This document shows, in pieces, positions 11,437-24,221 of a stretch of DNA of 64,000 nucleotides. The DNA comes from Casuarius casuarius (Eukaryota > Chordata > Aves > Casuariiformes > Casuariidae): contig PTFA01000055.1 in assembly GCA_003342895.1 (NCBI GenBank), positions 1,815,823 to 1,879,822 on the forward strand, read 5' to 3'. The translations under genes were made by a program, and so were the position numbers. The notes beneath the pieces were generated by a model that saw only the letters and a list, made by a program, of their open reading frames with translations, searched no databases and was not told the origin of the DNA. Numbering within the stretch: the first letter of the stretch is position 1; each line of letters starts with the position of its first letter.

Positions 11437-13927
11437 GTAAGTTTCCATACGCTATTTGAACTAAGATGAGGCAGACCGGCTATAGAGAAGGACATTTGAA
11501 AGAAACAGCCAGATGATAAGAAAAGGGCCTTGTTATCTTTGTAGATGAAGTCAAGAGGAAGACATAAAGAGGGTCTGTGAAGACATGTGAACTAAAGTTT
11601 TGGGACTGCACAGTAAAATTGAAGGGGAACTCAGCAGAGAAGTGGAAAGAGTATTTTAGGATTTTTTGTTATCATAATTGTTGCCAGTGCTTTCTGATTT
11701 ACTGGTGTGCACTAGGACTAGCCGTGCTGCTTGTGGCCAATCTAATAAATATTTGTAAACAAAATACATGCTCCACAGTTGGAATATTTACTCTAGAAGC
11801 AGAAAAAAAGGCATGAAAACTGCTTGTCAGGCTGGTGAGCAGGACTTTGACTCCCTGGCTTAGAGCCAGATCTGACCTGCTCCCACCCAGAAGTTAACCT
11901 CACCTCTCCTATCCCATACACCAATACACCCCAGCTCTGGTTCTCTAACCCAAAGTGAGATTTTCTGAAATATCAGGCTCGCGATTGCAAGTCATGAATG
12001 CATATACACTTACGTACACATCCATACATTCACATCCATTCTGTGTACTTTGAAAATAGCTGCATATGCAAAATAAACTCTTGTGCTTAACAGTTGCCAC
12101 CAGCAGATTTTATGAGCACCATTCTGACTATTAACTGCTCTACTCGATGAAATATCCTACTTCATACCCATTCACAAAAATGTTTCCATTTTCTTACAGC
12201 AAATAAGCACATAGTTTAAACTTTTTACTGATTTGCAGTTTCCTAGATTCAGAGGTAATCGCACCATCCTCTCCACATGCTGTAAGTCCTATATACACAG
12301 TGCTTTGGTGAAGCACCAGAATTAACTATAATAGTTTCAGAATCTGCATTGAGTATGATGGGCTTCGATGCATTTCTCAAAACAATCCACTTGCATGAGT
12401 ATCTGATGCAAAGAACTGGAATACATGGTATCTGGCTTGAAATATGTCATTTGCATCTACATTAACTTCAGAAAGACGCACTCTCTGCATTGTTTTTCTC
12501 TGGAGTAAAAGAGACTTCAAGTCCATCCCACTGAATAAGCAGTAATTATTAAGAAATGCAACATTAGATGTAACATTATCTTTACTTCAGATTTAAATGG
12601 AGAGGATTAAAAATCAGAGACTTTTCCCACCATTCTTCCTAATACAACAAATCTACACACTCTAAATATATTAAGTTTTAAAGTATTAGGGTAGTTATGG
12701 TCAAAATGGTCTAAGAATATAAGAGACGCAGTATTCTTAAATGTCGCAACTGACAGTTGAAGAAAACCAACCAAACGACAATTCAAATGTCGGGGATGTG
12801 CAAAATCTTTTTCAGGCACCTCTTCAGGACCTAATGGGGAGGGAGGGTTGCATACCCAAAAGTGCCTGTGTTTTTCTCCAGCCGCACTACCACCTGATAA
12901 AAAATTTCACCTCTCCCTCCCCTGTATTTCAAAGGCAGTTGCACACCTAGAGAATCTTTCAAAAACAATTACTGAAGATATTCACCAGTGAGAAAGTTTT
13001 TTGTTACTACTAGGTGAAAAAAATGGAAGTATTTGAATATCAGCTAAAATGGAACAGTATTTGTTCTGAATTAAAGACAGGCCAGGGGGTTGACACCACA
13101 TACTAACACCAAGTAAATCTTATGTGGAAGGAAATGTTGGACTGAGATGCTGATACGCCAGTCTATAAAGCCAAAATGAGACATGGTGGGTATGAAGAAT
13201 GGTATGATAAAAACAGATTATGCCTTACCATTTCACTTCAGTGCACTACGTTAGCCCTGCTTCTGGTTTGTAAAAGTGTGTGCTAGCCAGATGTGTAAGT
13301 TGATACTGAAGACAGAAGGCTTCAATAGTGACATATTGCATATATGCATAAGCAGAATATTTCTTTAAAATTAGCAGCTTTCCTGGGCCAAATCCACAGC
13401 TGAGGTGGATTTGGGGGGGGTGGATGCAATCCAAAAAATTTGGGATGCTCCTTTTAAAATGCAGAAGTCTCACACGCCGCTCAGCAAGTCTGATTTAGCT
13501 CTGCCTGTGAGTCACTGTGAGATGGAGCAGGTCGGCTCCTGGTGAGGGGCTCGAGTGTGGAGGTCAGCTCACCAGCACAGCGTGGATGAAGCATAACGTT
13601 GCAACCGACAGAAAAACACAAGCAGCAATCTGCAATGAATGGTCTCACCTGTTTTACACAGCACAGGCCTCATTCCTCACATTATTGTTAAAATTATTAA
13701 TAGGCATCTGATTACACAAAGTGTAGGCTGGTATCAAAGCAAAGGAGTGCGGATGCACCAGCGGCTGAGCTGGCCGCGCTGCAGGGCCGCACGCTGCCCA
13801 GCAGAGCCGGGCTATGCTGCCTGCCGGCCTGCTGAGTGCCTGCTCGGAGGCGGTGCATGAAAGCTGCGGGATGCATTTAGTTACTAATTCGCTAAGTGAA
13901 ATCTTTTATTATCAATACTTTCTTCAG
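11437..13927. other. unique non-coding sequence
   Basis: AT-rich sequence without recognisable genes or repeats. A run of G at about 13411-13419 lies in a local patch of otherwise ordinary composition. A small CpG-rich islet at about 13740-13860 carries open frames on the plus strand that I attribute to composition. Confidence 0.5.
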
Positions 13928-13992
13928 GAATGTCCATTTGCAATAGCTGTTCCACTGGAAATAACTGTTTCTTGGAAACCTCTGTGGTTGTT
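13928..13992 (+). other. candidate 65-nt exon, unverified
   Basis: An acceptor-like tract (ATACTTTCTTCAG) and a GTAAGT donor bound 65 nt. Two of the three frames are open, one starting at an ATG two bases inside the segment (MSICNSCSTGNN...) and one reading ECPFAIAVPLEITVSWKPLW. The length is not a multiple of three, and the ATG frame cannot follow in frame from the 11380-11436 candidate because the junction codon would be TGA. It may be a decoy or part of a non-coding transcript. Confidence 0.15.
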
Positions 13993-16900
13993 GTAAGTAC
14001 AGCAAGCGTACTGAGATGACCAGATCTAACAGACTAGGGCTTAGCCTCAGTCATGTGATGCTTTTAATGTAATCTGTGCTGACAACTAAAATGTGGTTTT
14101 TTTTCATGACTAAATAAAAAAGAAAAATGTGAGGTTTTCTCTAGTATTGCAGTTAATGTAGTGGGAACACTTTAGTGGAGCATGAATCTTGCAGGGACTA
14201 GCAAATATTATGCAGAAGCTGACCAGTTTCCTGCATTAATGGATTGGCTGCTGTCCAAACCGAGCCGTCTCTATGAAAACAGGCACATTTTTAAAGAGAT
14301 TACTCAGCAAATTCTTCATTTTCAGCAATGAAATAAACAGTATAGTCAAGAAACACCTTCCCAAATATTTACAGTGTTCATGTTACAATAGCAGACAAGA
14401 GTATGTGCAGAAAATTATATTCACAGGCACTGCTAATTCCTAAACTGTTCTTGGAAAAATTTACAGTCATTTCAGACGACCTTATACTTTGCTTGTTGTG
14501 TACTAACAGTGCTCTAACTTTTAGCCCTGAATAAAGGGAGAAGCCTAAAGAGTCGTATTGTTTACGCAATGTGGATTTGGCCTTATATCCTGAACTCAGA
14601 GTCTATGCAACTTTTGGACAGGGGCAGCAGGGGTGGAGGAGGAAAACCAGAAAAGAAATAGGATAAAAAAACATTCAGAGACAGGCACAGTTCAAAACCA
14701 CATTCAAGGACATAGCCATAGTATGTAGCTAGATATTAACAGTCTGATGAGTAAGTTCATTGCTGCACAGTTCCTGTTAAGAAGTCATATTTTGTTCCTG
14801 CCAAAAGTTACTTACTTCCCACAAAGACTTTTTTCTTTAAAAACCTTAAGTTTTTCCTCACTTTATAATCAGTGAAATAAGAATGGATGAAAAAATAAAG
14901 TAGGAACCTTCTCCTGTTGAGGTAGCTGGCAATGTTTCTAAAACCAAAAAAGCTATACACTCAGAAACCTTGGAGGAGCTGAGAATCTGAACTTGAATTT
15001 TACAGACAGAAATTTATTAACCGAAACCAAATCTAAATGCTTCTTGGATTTTGCACACTTGAAATCCTACTTTGAATCTTTAATAACATGCTTGAGGACC
15101 ACCTCGAAAATGCTCAGAAATATCACAGTGTTCAGCTGTGCTTTCTGTCAAACAAGATATCGGATGAAATAATTTTTGGTAAAGGCATGCTATTTTTTGT
15201 ATGTCTATGTCTATGTTCATTTTTCTTCCTCATTAGCAAAACCCACTTTCATTATACAGAGAGCAATAATGCCTGCAGAACACAAAGACGTATCATTCCA
15301 GGTTACTCCTGCTATTAATTTCAAAGGTAAAAATTAAAAAAATCATCCAATGTTTATAAATATTTATGCTTACAAACACATTAACTACAGGATCTTTAAA
15401 ACCTACTATTTGGTCCATAAAAAAGTATTTCCAGTGTTAAGGTTACTAGTGGAATATATTTATATGATATCAAATATCTATAAGAGAGCAAAACAGCTCC
15501 AACCAAATTTGAAATCTGCATTAAACAGACTTTTGAGTTGGCATACGAATAGATTTTTTTTTTTTTTGACCACTTCCTTGTTAGCTGGTGGAAATGAGAA
15601 CTCTATGCTAAATGCAAAAATCCCGGTGCTAGTGTGAGGTGATCCTGTGCTAACTCTCCTCTCTCTGCTCATTCCCCCGTGTAGGAGCAGCCAGGCACCC
15701 GCGAGAACACGAGCTGTCCTCCCAGGGTGCTGCTACAGTATTTCCACTGGCGGATGGAGCCAAGGACTTTACTACCAGCTCGGATACTGGCATAAATAGT
15801 GGCTTTACCCAGGAACAGTTTCTTAGTTTTAGCAATCTGCCGGGGAAATGGACCCTCTGTATAAGCTAGGCCACTGTTTTCTAACTCCAAAACAATCAAG
15901 CTTCAGCAAGTTGCAAAAGCCTTTGATACATAGGACAGATTTGTTTCCTGTAGTNTATTTTATGTCCCAAAGAAATAAAAGCTAAGGACATTTTTAAAGT
16001 TTTCCCGCAAAGATTAAAAAATAATTTTATTACTCTAAATGCAACTTAAGTGACATAAATTCATATGCAGTAGCTACAGGAACCTCTCATTGATTTGGAC
16101 CCATCAAGGAGGTATTCTTCCCACAGGTAAGAATTAATATCTGTGGAGTACTGGTTTAGTCATAACCTAATGGTAATTCCTAATGATAGGAATTTGAATA
16201 TATTTCCACACATCTTATCTACATTTTGAAACGTGAAATTTAGTATCCAGAAAATTTTATTGCTTATAACTTGAGACGTGTAAGGTTAGATTTCCAAATG
16301 TAAATGAGAGCCATTTCAAGCTTAAAGTTGAATAAGTGAACAGGAAAAGGCAAATGCCAAACAAATGAGTTACACGTTAAATTCAAACAGGACACTGATC
16401 TGACTGCATGAATCCAAAGCTACCTGATTAGCATTAAGGCACCTCTGTGCTTGCATTTACTGTTAGGACACATGAGAACATACATAGTTATGCAGTACAT
16501 TTTAAAAATTGATGACAAGAGCCTCAGGTGGAGAAAAGTCAAAGTACTTATTGAGTCTGACATCCAGTCAAAAAATTCTAAAAGCAATTGAAAGTATATA
16601 TTCATGATTATAGGAGGTTATTACAGCGCAGAAAATAATATTAGCCATGACAGAATCAGTCTTGTGCACAGGTGATACAATCTGAAAACAGTGAAATGAT
16701 CAGAAGTATTCCCAACAGTCTGTGCAAAAACAAAATTCTCAGGATCTCAAGTGATTTAATTAGCAAATGATTTGTAGGAGAGAGCACAAATGAATAGCAA
16801 GTGAACCAAAAAAACAACTAAAACAAAAAACAATCAGGAACAATTAACAATGATGTGGTAAATTGTAACATTTGCTTAACTGGGACACTTGGAGAATAAA

Positions 16901-17039
16901 ACAATTTTGTGTGATTTATTGATGTGGTTTGAAGTTGCACAGCCCTGTGGGATCCCAAGGGTGCAGGTGACCCCGACAGGGTCCTGGACAGGGGACGAGT
17001 GGAAACGGGCTTTAGTGCTGTGCAAGAGCATTTGCCTGA
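13993..17039. other. unique AT-rich sequence
   Basis: No recognisable gene. The stretch holds simple A/T tracts (for example a T run at about 15556-15568) and an AT-rich motif series at about 16745-16775 containing TTTAATTAG and AAATGATTTG homeodomain-like sites. Open frames are 60-95 codons and unconvincing. Confidence 0.5.
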
Positions 17040-17700
17040 CTTCAGGCAGTGCCTGCCGGCCCTTGCACCGCGCGGGCCGTCCTGCGGGGCCCTTCACGCG
17101 GCCGTGCTTGCCTCCCGCCGCTGAACAAGCACCTCGCGGCTTGCGCTGCGCCTGGCGAGAGCGTGGGGAGAACGGAGGTCTCTGCAGGAAGACACTGCAA
17201 AACCAGCATGGGGGATTTGGGCCTTAATCTCTCCGCTAGTTTTTGTGATTTCCTTCTGGCTGTTTATACTTCCTGCAGTATCTGCAAAGAGAAAGCGCCT
17301 GCTCGGCGCAGCGTTCCCCAGCACCGGAGCAGGAGATGGAAGCGAAAAGTAGAAGTCAGCTTTTTTCTCTTGCTGTGTCACCATGAGCAAGTCGAACAAG
17401 CTCAGCCTTTGAGGAGGCCATTTGTTATCCTCTATAAAGCACTGAGGAAAATGCTTGCTGCAATCTTATTATTAAAGGAAGAACAGGCAACCCAAAACAC
17501 GGTTACATTTCCTCTCCTTACTTTCCAAAGGAGAAACCCAAGACGTGGTGGCGGAGCCGCCCCTCTCTGGACCTCGGGACAGGGTCAGCCGAGCCACAGG
17601 AAACCGGGCCAGGAAACCTCACTTGGCAAGGGCAGCGCGGACCGTTTCGGGCTGGTTTGCCGAGCTGCGTCAGCTCACTAGTGGGTCAGAGAAACCACCA
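17040..17700. other. GC/CpG-rich islet with compositional open frames
   Basis: CpG dinucleotides are dense at about 17040-17180 (roughly 19 in 130 bp by eye), with a second GC-rich part at about 17540-17700. A 210-codon plus-strand frame (17049-17681) starts at GTG, not ATG, and is opposed by a 101-codon minus-strand frame. I recognise no domain in either. A CpG islet can mark a promoter, but no TATA, first exon or downstream gene is identifiable. Confidence 0.45.
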
Positions 17701-18959
17701 TCCGGCTGCGGAGGGTGGCACACATGTAGAAACGCCTCTGGGCAGCAGCAGCCATCAGGTTGACTCAGCCTGTATCATCTAACACAGCCTTGTTTTTTGC
17801 CAACCAACCGTATTCTGACCTGGTAATCTACAAGTTACATTAAATTTATGGCTAAGCTGCTGTGTTCAGTTCATTTGAGTCAAAAACATTCATCTGCATT
17901 TGATTGTGGTGATACTAGGACTAGTCAGCATAAAATTGCTAATGGCCTTGAGGCCCCGAATCAATCATTACTCTACCTCTAACATAACACCACAATCTTA
18001 TTATTATGGCAGTACTTTAAAAGACAAAGCACCTGGAATATGTAGAAGCAGATCAAAACAGCATAGATTTTGCAAACCAGGGCTTCCTTAGCAAACTACA
18101 GCTTCTTCAGAGGCCTAAGCAACTAGCAAGTTTTCCTTCTGGTCTCTGAATTGCTTCTTCACTCTTTGGGTCACTGCTGCATGAGGACGTTCTGCCAGGT
18201 ACCTGAATTTTCCACCATAGCCAGTTGTCTTGTAGATTTCCATTATTGTCCAAATCAGGGTTTTTTTGTCTCTACCTTGTCCCCAGAGCCATGCACAATA
18301 CCGATAGAGAACTATGACAGTTACGCTAAACTTGACCAAGGGATAACTTTACTCTGCCTTTAATGTCCTGAACTATCTATGGCCAGAGATATTAAAAAAT
18401 GTTAAGACAGTCTTGATACTAAAACTTCTGGCAGAGATGCGTGATGGAAGAAATAAGAAAGCCCAGGATATTGGAGGGAGTTCATTTATTTCCAGGCTCA
18501 GAATAAACTGGGGCTTAACATCCTTATGAGTACCTGGCTGTTGGCAACCAGTACAAAGCTGGTAGATCAAGAGTGTCCTAGGATCAAGAGTGTCCTAGGA
18601 TCAAATTTCGCATACAGATGCTATCACATTAAAGCCACTCAATGGATCCAATGCAAATAGGTTTGTACCTGTAGAGCTAAAGTGCGTATAACATGTCCCT
18701 GGGCTATTGCGTACTGTCTTTGACGCTAATTAAATTCTGCCTGCGGTAGGCACGTAGACCCAGCTAACCTAAGAGCTGCTATCACAGTCCCACTGAAACC
18801 ACTAAAACTTTTTGGGCAGGCCAGCCCGGCTCACATAACATCTGGCATCAGGAGGCATCCCACATATAAGCAAAGCTGCGCCGCAGCAGATGGGATCCGT
18901 CCCCCTCAGCCCGTGCAAGTCCTGCTTAGACAAGCATCTGTCCAGAGGAGCTCAGCGGC
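17701..18959. other. unique sequence with a 17-bp tandem duplication
   Basis: No gene is recognised. A minus-strand frame (about 18115-18339) reads an aromatic and basic sequence including YGGKFRYLAERPH. It begins at a non-ATG codon and matches no family I can name, so it is not called. Confidence 0.45.
18564..18597 (+). repeat. 17-bp tandem duplication
   Basis: Two adjacent copies of (A/G)GATCAAGAGTGTCCTA, with the beginning of a third (GGATCAAA) immediately after. This is a small tandem duplication in unique sequence. Confidence 0.85.
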
Positions 18960-19270
18960 TGCCTTTGCTGACAGGGCGTCAGCCCAGACGGACGAGCCCC
19001 GAACCCTGGCCCCGCGCCCCCTCGGGCTGCAATAAATACCAGTAGTAACAACGATGATTACTTAATACTTCTTGTTTCTGGCTCCGGTCTTGGTGGGGCA
19101 GGAGAAGGGCCGTGACCGAAGGGCTCTGACGCAGTAGCGTAACTGGCCTGGCAATAGCGCAGAGCACGACCGCGCTCCTCGGCGTGTGNCACGGCTGCCG
19201 GGTGACAGGGGGAAGCCAGCAGGAAGCACCGCCACGAGCAGGGAGTACTGCGCTAGTCCGGGGCCACACA
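18960..19270. other. CpG-rich islet
   Basis: A local rise in GC with many CpG sites; open frames on the minus strand (69-96 codons) are interrupted by an N at about 19189. No promoter elements or exons are recognisable, so it is recorded only as a compositional islet. Confidence 0.45.
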
Positions 19271-21599
19271 AAACCCTCAGCTTCCAGCTACGTCAGTCTC
19301 ATTTAAAGACGCTTTCAGTGTGGTTTTGGCAAGGAGCAGAATGAGCTGAATTTTGAGGGAGGATACTGCAGAGTCGTTTCAAGGACTGTCAGTGGTCAGG
19401 TCTCTATAACAGTGCCCAGAAGAGATACTAAATGGAGAATTAAATACAGATTACTCAAAGGAAGGTTGGCTAGTGATCAATAAGGACTATCCGTTAATGT
19501 TGCACAAAGGGTGATTTATGTAATTGTTAGCAGTTTGTGCAATGCTACGCACAAACGAATAGAAGTCAGAATACAGCTGCCTTTTAAATCCATGCCCTAG
19601 ATAGGAGGCAGACACAGGGGATTTTGTGATTTGATCATGCAGAAGAACTGTCAGCTTTTGGCAATTGGATGATATGTTGTTGGTTATGTGCGTGATTTGT
19701 TGAATGTTTGAGGCATCTGGGGAGGGGGAGAGGTTCCAAATCATTTACTATATATATCGAACTGTCATTAGAGAAAATACATAGAAGCAGCAGTATCAGC
19801 AGCAAGGACACATGCAAGAAGGCAGTCGGCAGAGGAATCCAGACTTTCAGTTTCAGAACATATTAAAAGCCAAGGTGCATGTGTCCTCTCAAATGAGTGA
19901 GCATCTACAGAGAGAGACCTTAAAAGATGTGGGACACAAGTCTGGTTCGGCAGAGCCGTCTTTAGAACAGAAAAGGTCTGCCGGCATATTTAGGATGTAA
20001 CTTCACCTGCAAACAGTTCACACACAAAACTCCTTCACCTAAACCAGGGCGAGCAGTACAATGTTGGCTTCACCCTTCCCAAGGCAGGAAGGTCCCAAGG
20101 TGCGCTTCCCTGTGAGGAACAGCACCGGCACCACGGCGGCTCAGTGTCAGCAGGGTGCTGCACCGCTGCCTCCGCACGAAGTTGGAAACCTGCATAGAAA
20201 AACATGAGAAAATGTTAGAGCCCTAGGTGAAAGATGCAGGGAGTCAGGGCCCTCCTGAGGCGAGGAATCTGCATTGATTGTAATAAGAAATCAGGACGTT
20301 GCTTGTCTTCACTTTGCATTTTGTGTTGATTGTGATGGCCAATGCAAACAGCAACACGCTGCCGCACAAGATGAGCAAAATAGATGCAAAACAGGTATGC
20401 TTTGAAGCATATCTTATCATTCAGTGTGATCTGACAAAAGAGCCAGCCCAATCTGTGTTCCCAAGGACTTCAGTTAAGAAGGATTTGAGCCCAGATCCTT
20501 TACAGGAAGCACTTCAGAAGGGAAGAGGAGTCGGGTGGGGCTGTATGACATTTCTTTGCACAGTAAAATGCAATCAGGACTGTGACACAAGGCTTGGAGC
20601 AAATGATGGATAAATATGAAGGATTTCATGCAGAAGAAAGATGTCAAATTTTTGTTGTCCTTTGTTGTCCACATGGCAACTGTCATAATTTTGAAAGAAT
20701 AGAGCTGGACATGGTGTCTCTGCTAGAGCTGCTGTTTATAAAGAATTTGACTCCTTCTTTGCCACATGTATAACACCAACAAGACACTTTTTCTTTAATC
20801 TGACATCATTGATTATCCATTCTGAATTTCCTTCTTTCTGCCTTTAAGGGAAATTTCCCTGCCAATAAGAAATACGTAGAAAATCTCTCAGCAGTTGGAC
20901 AAAAAAAAAAGAGAATTAGAAAATTTTAATGTATGGAAGAATAAACTTGCCTTGAATCTGACTGCTAACAAAAGCATTCAGTTTAGTCTGCAATTGCCTT
21001 CATGTCCTATTCTTGCAACATAAATAGGACACAGACAATAGAACTATTGCAAGATGAAGAATGGAAATTCTAGTTCAGAAAAGATTTTCAGATTTTTATG
21101 TTTAGCTTAGTTTTAAGCTGGATAAAAGCCCCAAAATTCAGATTTCTTCCTAATAAAATTCCAAAGCATTCCTCCTGCTGGTTATTCAAGCTGCTTGGTT
21201 TCAATACACTATTTTAAAAAATCTATTCCAAAAGACAAAGAAAAAATAAATTTTTCCATTTTTATACAATTACCGTGTACTCTGCTCCCTTTATAAAGTC
21301 ATTTGTAGCAGCTGCACATTTCAGAGGAATGTGTAATTCTTTCTATCTTTCTATCAAGTTTCTTGAAGAAACTCTAAGCAGATCTTTTGACTTTCTTTTC
21401 ATTGCTCCAGGTTTCCGCAAACTGTAGTTCTCTACAATGAGAAAGGGAAAAAAATATGAGATGAATTCTTACAAATNGTTTTAATATGTATTTAAGAAGT
21501 GTCTTTTCTTATTAAATATCCGCATGATATTTTAAATATACAGGATGGCTGAAACATACTCACATAATTCCTATTTTTGCCATATGAAAAAAAAAATGC
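19271..21599. other. unique sequence, one possible first-exon-like stretch
   Basis: No known gene. An ATG in good context (GTGATGG, ATG at about 20335) opens 20 codons reading MANANSNTLPHKMSKIDAKQ, followed directly by CAG|GTATGC, a good donor at about 20395. This resembles the end of a first coding exon but has no known counterpart. The rest is AT-rich with short A runs. Confidence 0.35.
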
Positions 21600-22015
21600 T
21601 GCCTTGGCAGGAGAACGCGAATCGGCGCTGCCACTGACTGCTCCCAGGTCGCTGCAGTATGTCGCTACTCAGCCAGAAACAAAGGCCAACTCCCGGCCGC
21701 AGGCTGCGAGAGCCCCGCGCGGGGCCCNCGGGGTTTCCAGCCTCATTCACACAACAATGTCCAGCAGCTCCATAGATACGGAGGTGTGGTGTTTAGCAGT
21801 GTGCAGCTGGTAGGAATTATTTATGGACAATTTAGCAAATTAGGCGAAGGCTTCCCATGAATTCACTCGCAGTTGTTGGTGCAGCGGGAGGGCCGGGCCG
21901 GGGCTTTGCCCGCGGGAACGGGGGGAGCCCTGAAGACCGGCAAGCAGCAGAAGGGCCTCCCGAGGGCCCCCTTTGCGGGGGGAGGCAGAGGCAGGCAGGG
22001 ACACCCGAATACCTA
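21600..22015. other. GC/CpG-rich islet
   Basis: GC-rich with several CpG-containing words and G/C runs, for example GGGCCGGGCCGGGG at about 21890-21903. Open frames on both strands are short. Candidate regulatory or CpG-island DNA; no gene is identified. Confidence 0.45.
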
Positions 22016-24176
22016 CATCTGGCATGATTAGCTTCTGGGATTATAGTACTTAATATGGTGTTGATGGTGACTGCTTCTCTGCTTGCCCACCATTTGGCAC
22101 CGGGGTTGGAGTCACCAAAGCTTTGTCACAGACACCTTTGAGATTTGTATTGACGGAAGAGTAGGAAATAGGTTGATCCTTTAAATTATTTCAAAGTAAT
22201 AAAACACATGTCCATAAAATAAAAATGGGAATATCCCATTTCTATTTAAAATGTGCATTGCCTTTAGACAAGGAGTTATTGTAATGATTAAAGCATGCAG
22301 AGTGCTGCCAGGAACAGGGCTGTCTGCCCGCTTCCAGCAGCAGCTCTGACTGAGGTGAGAACGGCCAACTGCTGAATGTAAACCTATTATTCCTGAAACA
22401 TTTCCCCATATTACAATGGTAAGCATGTAATCTACTTAGAGATTTCAGTGATCTCATACAGGATTTTAAATGGGTTGGGCTGTAGGAAGACTATGACCCA
22501 ACCAAGTGTTTATTTTAGCCCATCTGATGGATTGCATGTCCCGCTGAAGTAATACAGTTTGAGTGAAATCCAGCTGGCTCAAATCTCTGCTCTACTAATG
22601 AATTCAGTTAATATGTAAAATGAGTAAGATGAAATGGAGCTATGTTAAGAAAAAAAAAAGACATTCAGCATTAGCAGGAACAGAGTTAGCTAAATAACAC
22701 TGGTCCAATAACAGGTTTTATAATGTGTGTTGAAGTTATTAAATAATGCATTCTCTTTCATCACTTGATTTTATAAAATTGCCTGAGTGGTTAACAAATG
22801 TATTTCTTGAGGACTAGGGCTTTGGCAGAGAAAGGACATCATCTTGTTGCTGGACAGTCTCCTCCTCAGAGTTTGGGGAATGGATTAAAATCAGGCAGTT
22901 TGCAGTGCTCATTCCCAGACGCCAGCTTGGCTGTGCTGGCTGGCGATACTGAGCGTGCGCAAGAAGGGATAGCTGGGTGCCAGGCCACGCTTTGCCCTAC
23001 TTGCTCGCACTTGCCTGCCTGTCCTAGTGAGTGACATGGGAGTTTTACACTGTATCCTATACCATTGTGCTGCTATTTGATCATGAATAATTTGGTATTT
23101 CCCACATAAGTCTCCAAATAAAACATAAGAACAATTTCTTATCGCTATTTGTCCTGAAGTAAGAGCTATGTGGGGAGTAGACTCCTTTTCAAAATACATG
23201 GCCTGGAGCTTCAGTTTGCAAACCTACTGCTTTTTCCCCTAGGTTTTCTCTCTAAGACAAACAATTCCAATATACAAAATGCTGAGTTGGGAGTTGCCTA
23301 AAACTATTGCATAGAAATCACTGAGGATAAGAAGGTAGGTGAACTTGCATCCCCCTGCAAACGTTGGGTGCTTGCTCCGGGATTCCTTTTTGATGCTACT
23401 GTCCCTAAAGAAACCAGATCTCTTCCAAGGTAAGGTGTCCAAGGCAGAACTAATTTTTTAAGCAGGGGATTCAGTCCTAATCAGTGTATAGGTGAGAAAC
23501 AGTCCTTGTCTAGGAAAGTTTGCAGTTCCAACTAAGGAATCCAATAATAGATAAGAAAAAGTGTATCAGCATTCTTGTTCTTAAGGTTACTGAATATTTA
23601 TTCATTTGGAAAGAAACAATTTACAAAGAGCAGATTAAATGTATAGCAGTATATATGTACATTTTTATACTGAATGAAGAAAAAGACAACATAGCCAGCT
23701 GTTATACCTAGTTGACAACTGATGTGTATCTACAGTCAGGTTGCCACAGTCCTTATTCAGTCAATCCTCCTAGTGATTTCCAAAAGGGAAATCGTAGAGC
23801 TTCTCTCTTCCTTGTGCTGCAAACACTGTGGTAGGAAGTAATGGACGACCATAAGAGGCAGGTAACTGATGCCATTGCAAAGGTATGAGCTGGACTTGCT
23901 GCAGTTCATACCTCTCACCATGAGATGTGACTGAACCAAGCTGGCCAGAAGCAGAGACAGATGTTAACCTAGGACAGGCAAATCCTTGCATAAAGGTTTT
24001 GGGATCCAAAGGAAAGTGGGGGGTACCAGGAATGAGGAGCTTTATCATGAAGTAGAAGTTACAATACATGGCCAATGTGTAAACGAGAAAGGATATTTTT
24101 TGCTACTGATTGTTTTCTGAGAGGTATTCCTTCAAAATGTCATTCTTAATTATGCCAGTTAGTTGGCAGGAGAGCT
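22016..24176. other. unique non-coding sequence
   Basis: No recognisable gene. A good acceptor (CTTTTTTCCCCTAG, ending at 23242) and donor (GAAG|GTAGGT at 23335) bound 92 nt, but all three frames contain stops, so at most this is a non-coding exon or a decoy. Confidence 0.45.
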
Positions 24177-24221
24177 TTATTATTATTATTATTAATAATA
24201 ATAATAATAATAATATTATTA
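24177..24221. repeat. palindromic (TTA)n/(AAT)n microsatellite
   Basis: Bases 24177-24193 (TTA/ATT units) are the exact reverse complement of 24194-24210, giving a perfect 34-nt palindrome with no spacer. AAT units and a final ATTATT follow to 24221. Such an array can fold into a hairpin or cruciform and is expected to be length-unstable. A second, shorter example lies near 32.8 kb. Confidence 0.95.

Noticed and set aside
16965..16980. GGTGACCCCGAC, similar to part of a tRNA-Trp primer-binding site used by some avian retroviruses
   Set aside because: Only about 12 bases match. No LTR end precedes it and no gag, pol or env-like frame follows, so it is most likely coincidence in GC-rich DNA.
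17049..17681. 210-codon plus-strand open frame
   Set aside because: It starts at GTG in a CpG islet, has an opposing minus-strand frame, and shows no recognisable domain.
18115..18339. Minus-strand frame with YGGKFRYL, briefly compared with AIG1/ADTRP-type membrane proteins (YGGSWKFL)
   Set aside because: The similarity is limited to a few residues, the frame starts at a non-ATG codon, and the following residues do not match that family.
23243..23334. Acceptor/donor pair enclosing 92 nt
   Set aside because: All three frames contain stops. It is kept only as a possible non-coding exon and not called.
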